DNA from: Pseudomonadota bacterium
Lineage (GTDB): Bacteria > Pseudomonadota > Gammaproteobacteria > Burkholderiales > Burkholderiaceae_C
DNA length: 6,577 nucleotides
NCBI GenBank assembly: GCA_018241985.1
Contig: JAFECV010000127.1
Coordinates: forward strand, 1 to 6,577
Direction of reading: 5' to 3'
The position numbers and the translations under genes were made by a program. Each line of letters begins with the position of its first letter. Positions within the stretch are counted from its first letter, which is position 1. Below are positions 6,316 to 6,577 of the stretch, piece after piece. Under the pieces are notes generated by a model that saw nothing but the letters and a program-made list of their open reading frames with translations, was not told where the DNA came from and searched no databases.

Positions 6316-6577
6316 TCAGCCGCCAAACATCGCGAGGTTCAGCACCGCCGGCTCGCCGAGCCAGGACGCGTGCAGCGTGTGATCCGCCAGGTCGTTGCCG
6401 GTCAGCCCATGCACCAGCACCGTGAGGCCATGCCGGTTCCGCTCCAGCCACGGAATCACCGCATCGAACTGCGAGCGGTCGAACGCGAGCTGGCAGCTCC
6501 ACTGCGGATGCGGGCCGACCAGTTTCTCGTGCACGCGGCCAACCCGCAGGCCGAACAGCGTGCCGGCCTGCTGGCAT
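6316..6577 (-). CDS. DOPA 4,5-dioxygenase family protein, 5' end beyond the window
   Basis: The minus-strand frame is open from the right edge to the TGA complementary to 6316-6318, giving 86 visible residues. They begin CQQAGTLFGLRVGRVHEKLV and end PAVLNLAMFGG. GRVHEKLVGPHPQWSCQLAF, then TVLVHGLTGNDLADHTLHASWLG near the end, match the C-terminal part of the small DOPA 4,5-dioxygenase family (bacterial relatives of the fungal extradiol enzyme making betalain-type pigments). The His residues in VHEK, GPHP, LVHG and DHTLH are candidates for metal binding or catalysis. The family is usually about 110-130 residues, so roughly 25-45 are missing. The GTG at 6534-6532 that could be read as a start is an internal valine (RVHEK), because homology continues upstream of it. 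The gene converges on the nitronate monooxygenase gene. Bacterial substrates are generally unknown. Confidence 0.83.
   Translation of the reverse strand, partial: CQQAGTLFGLRVGRVHEKLVGPHPQWSCQLAFDRSQFDAVIPWLERNRHGLTVLVHGLTGNDLADHTLHASWLGEPAVLNLAMFGG

Noticed and set aside
5139..6326. 395-codon open frame on the minus strand opposite the nitronate monooxygenase gene
   Set aside because: It is a shadow of the plus-strand gene, shows no recognisable domain, and overlaps the end of the real convergent dioxygenase gene in another frame.
6532..6534. GTG as the start of a 72-residue minus-strand protein
   Set aside because: Family-like sequence (FGLRVGRVHEK) continues upstream to the window edge, so this codon is an internal valine of a longer gene.

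Overview
The window is high-GC chromosomal DNA with a strong G/C third-position bias. It looks like a betaproteobacterium of the order Burkholderiales, most likely Comamonadaceae or a close relative. The grounds are the character of the EtfA and EtfB sequences, the AAGGAGACA-type ribosome binding sites, and an intergenic element at 5229-5293 that resembles a dispersed repeat I recall from Comamonadaceae. The placement is inference; no search was possible.

Layout. Bases 1-112 hold the edge of an unresolved upstream region, possibly the first 18 codons of a divergent gene. An MscS-type mechanosensitive channel gene (113-1414, +) follows. A 168-base intergenic region then carries an operator-like palindrome (1461-1482), weak -10-like hexamers and a small stem-loop. 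Next come etfB (1583-2335, +) and etfA (2373-3305, +), 37 bases apart. A 100-base gap with two perfect stem-loops leads to a large acyl-CoA dehydrogenase gene (3406-5226, +). A 104-base gap with the repeat-like element and a strong 11-bp hairpin leads to a nitronate monooxygenase family gene (5331-6284, +). The right edge holds the 3' part of a convergent DOPA 4,5-dioxygenase family gene (6316-6577, -).

How the genes work together. The acyl-CoA dehydrogenase oxidises an acyl-CoA thioester and passes two electrons to the EtfAB heterodimer, which normally delivers them to ETF:ubiquinone oxidoreductase and the quinone pool. etfB, etfA and the dehydrogenase therefore form a functional unit of acyl-CoA oxidation. 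The nitronate monooxygenase-like flavoprotein downstream shares the orientation, but its link to the pathway is not clear from sequence. The channel and the dioxygenase fragment look like unrelated neighbours.

The coding content is conventional, and I see no evidence of a new multi-gene system, mobile element or CRISPR array. The less ordinary signals are in the gaps: the palindrome before etfB, two perfect 11-bp hairpins on either side of the dehydrogenase gene whose T-tracts lie only on the minus-strand side, and the absence of a Shine-Dalgarno before the nitronate monooxygenase start, where the second hairpin sits.
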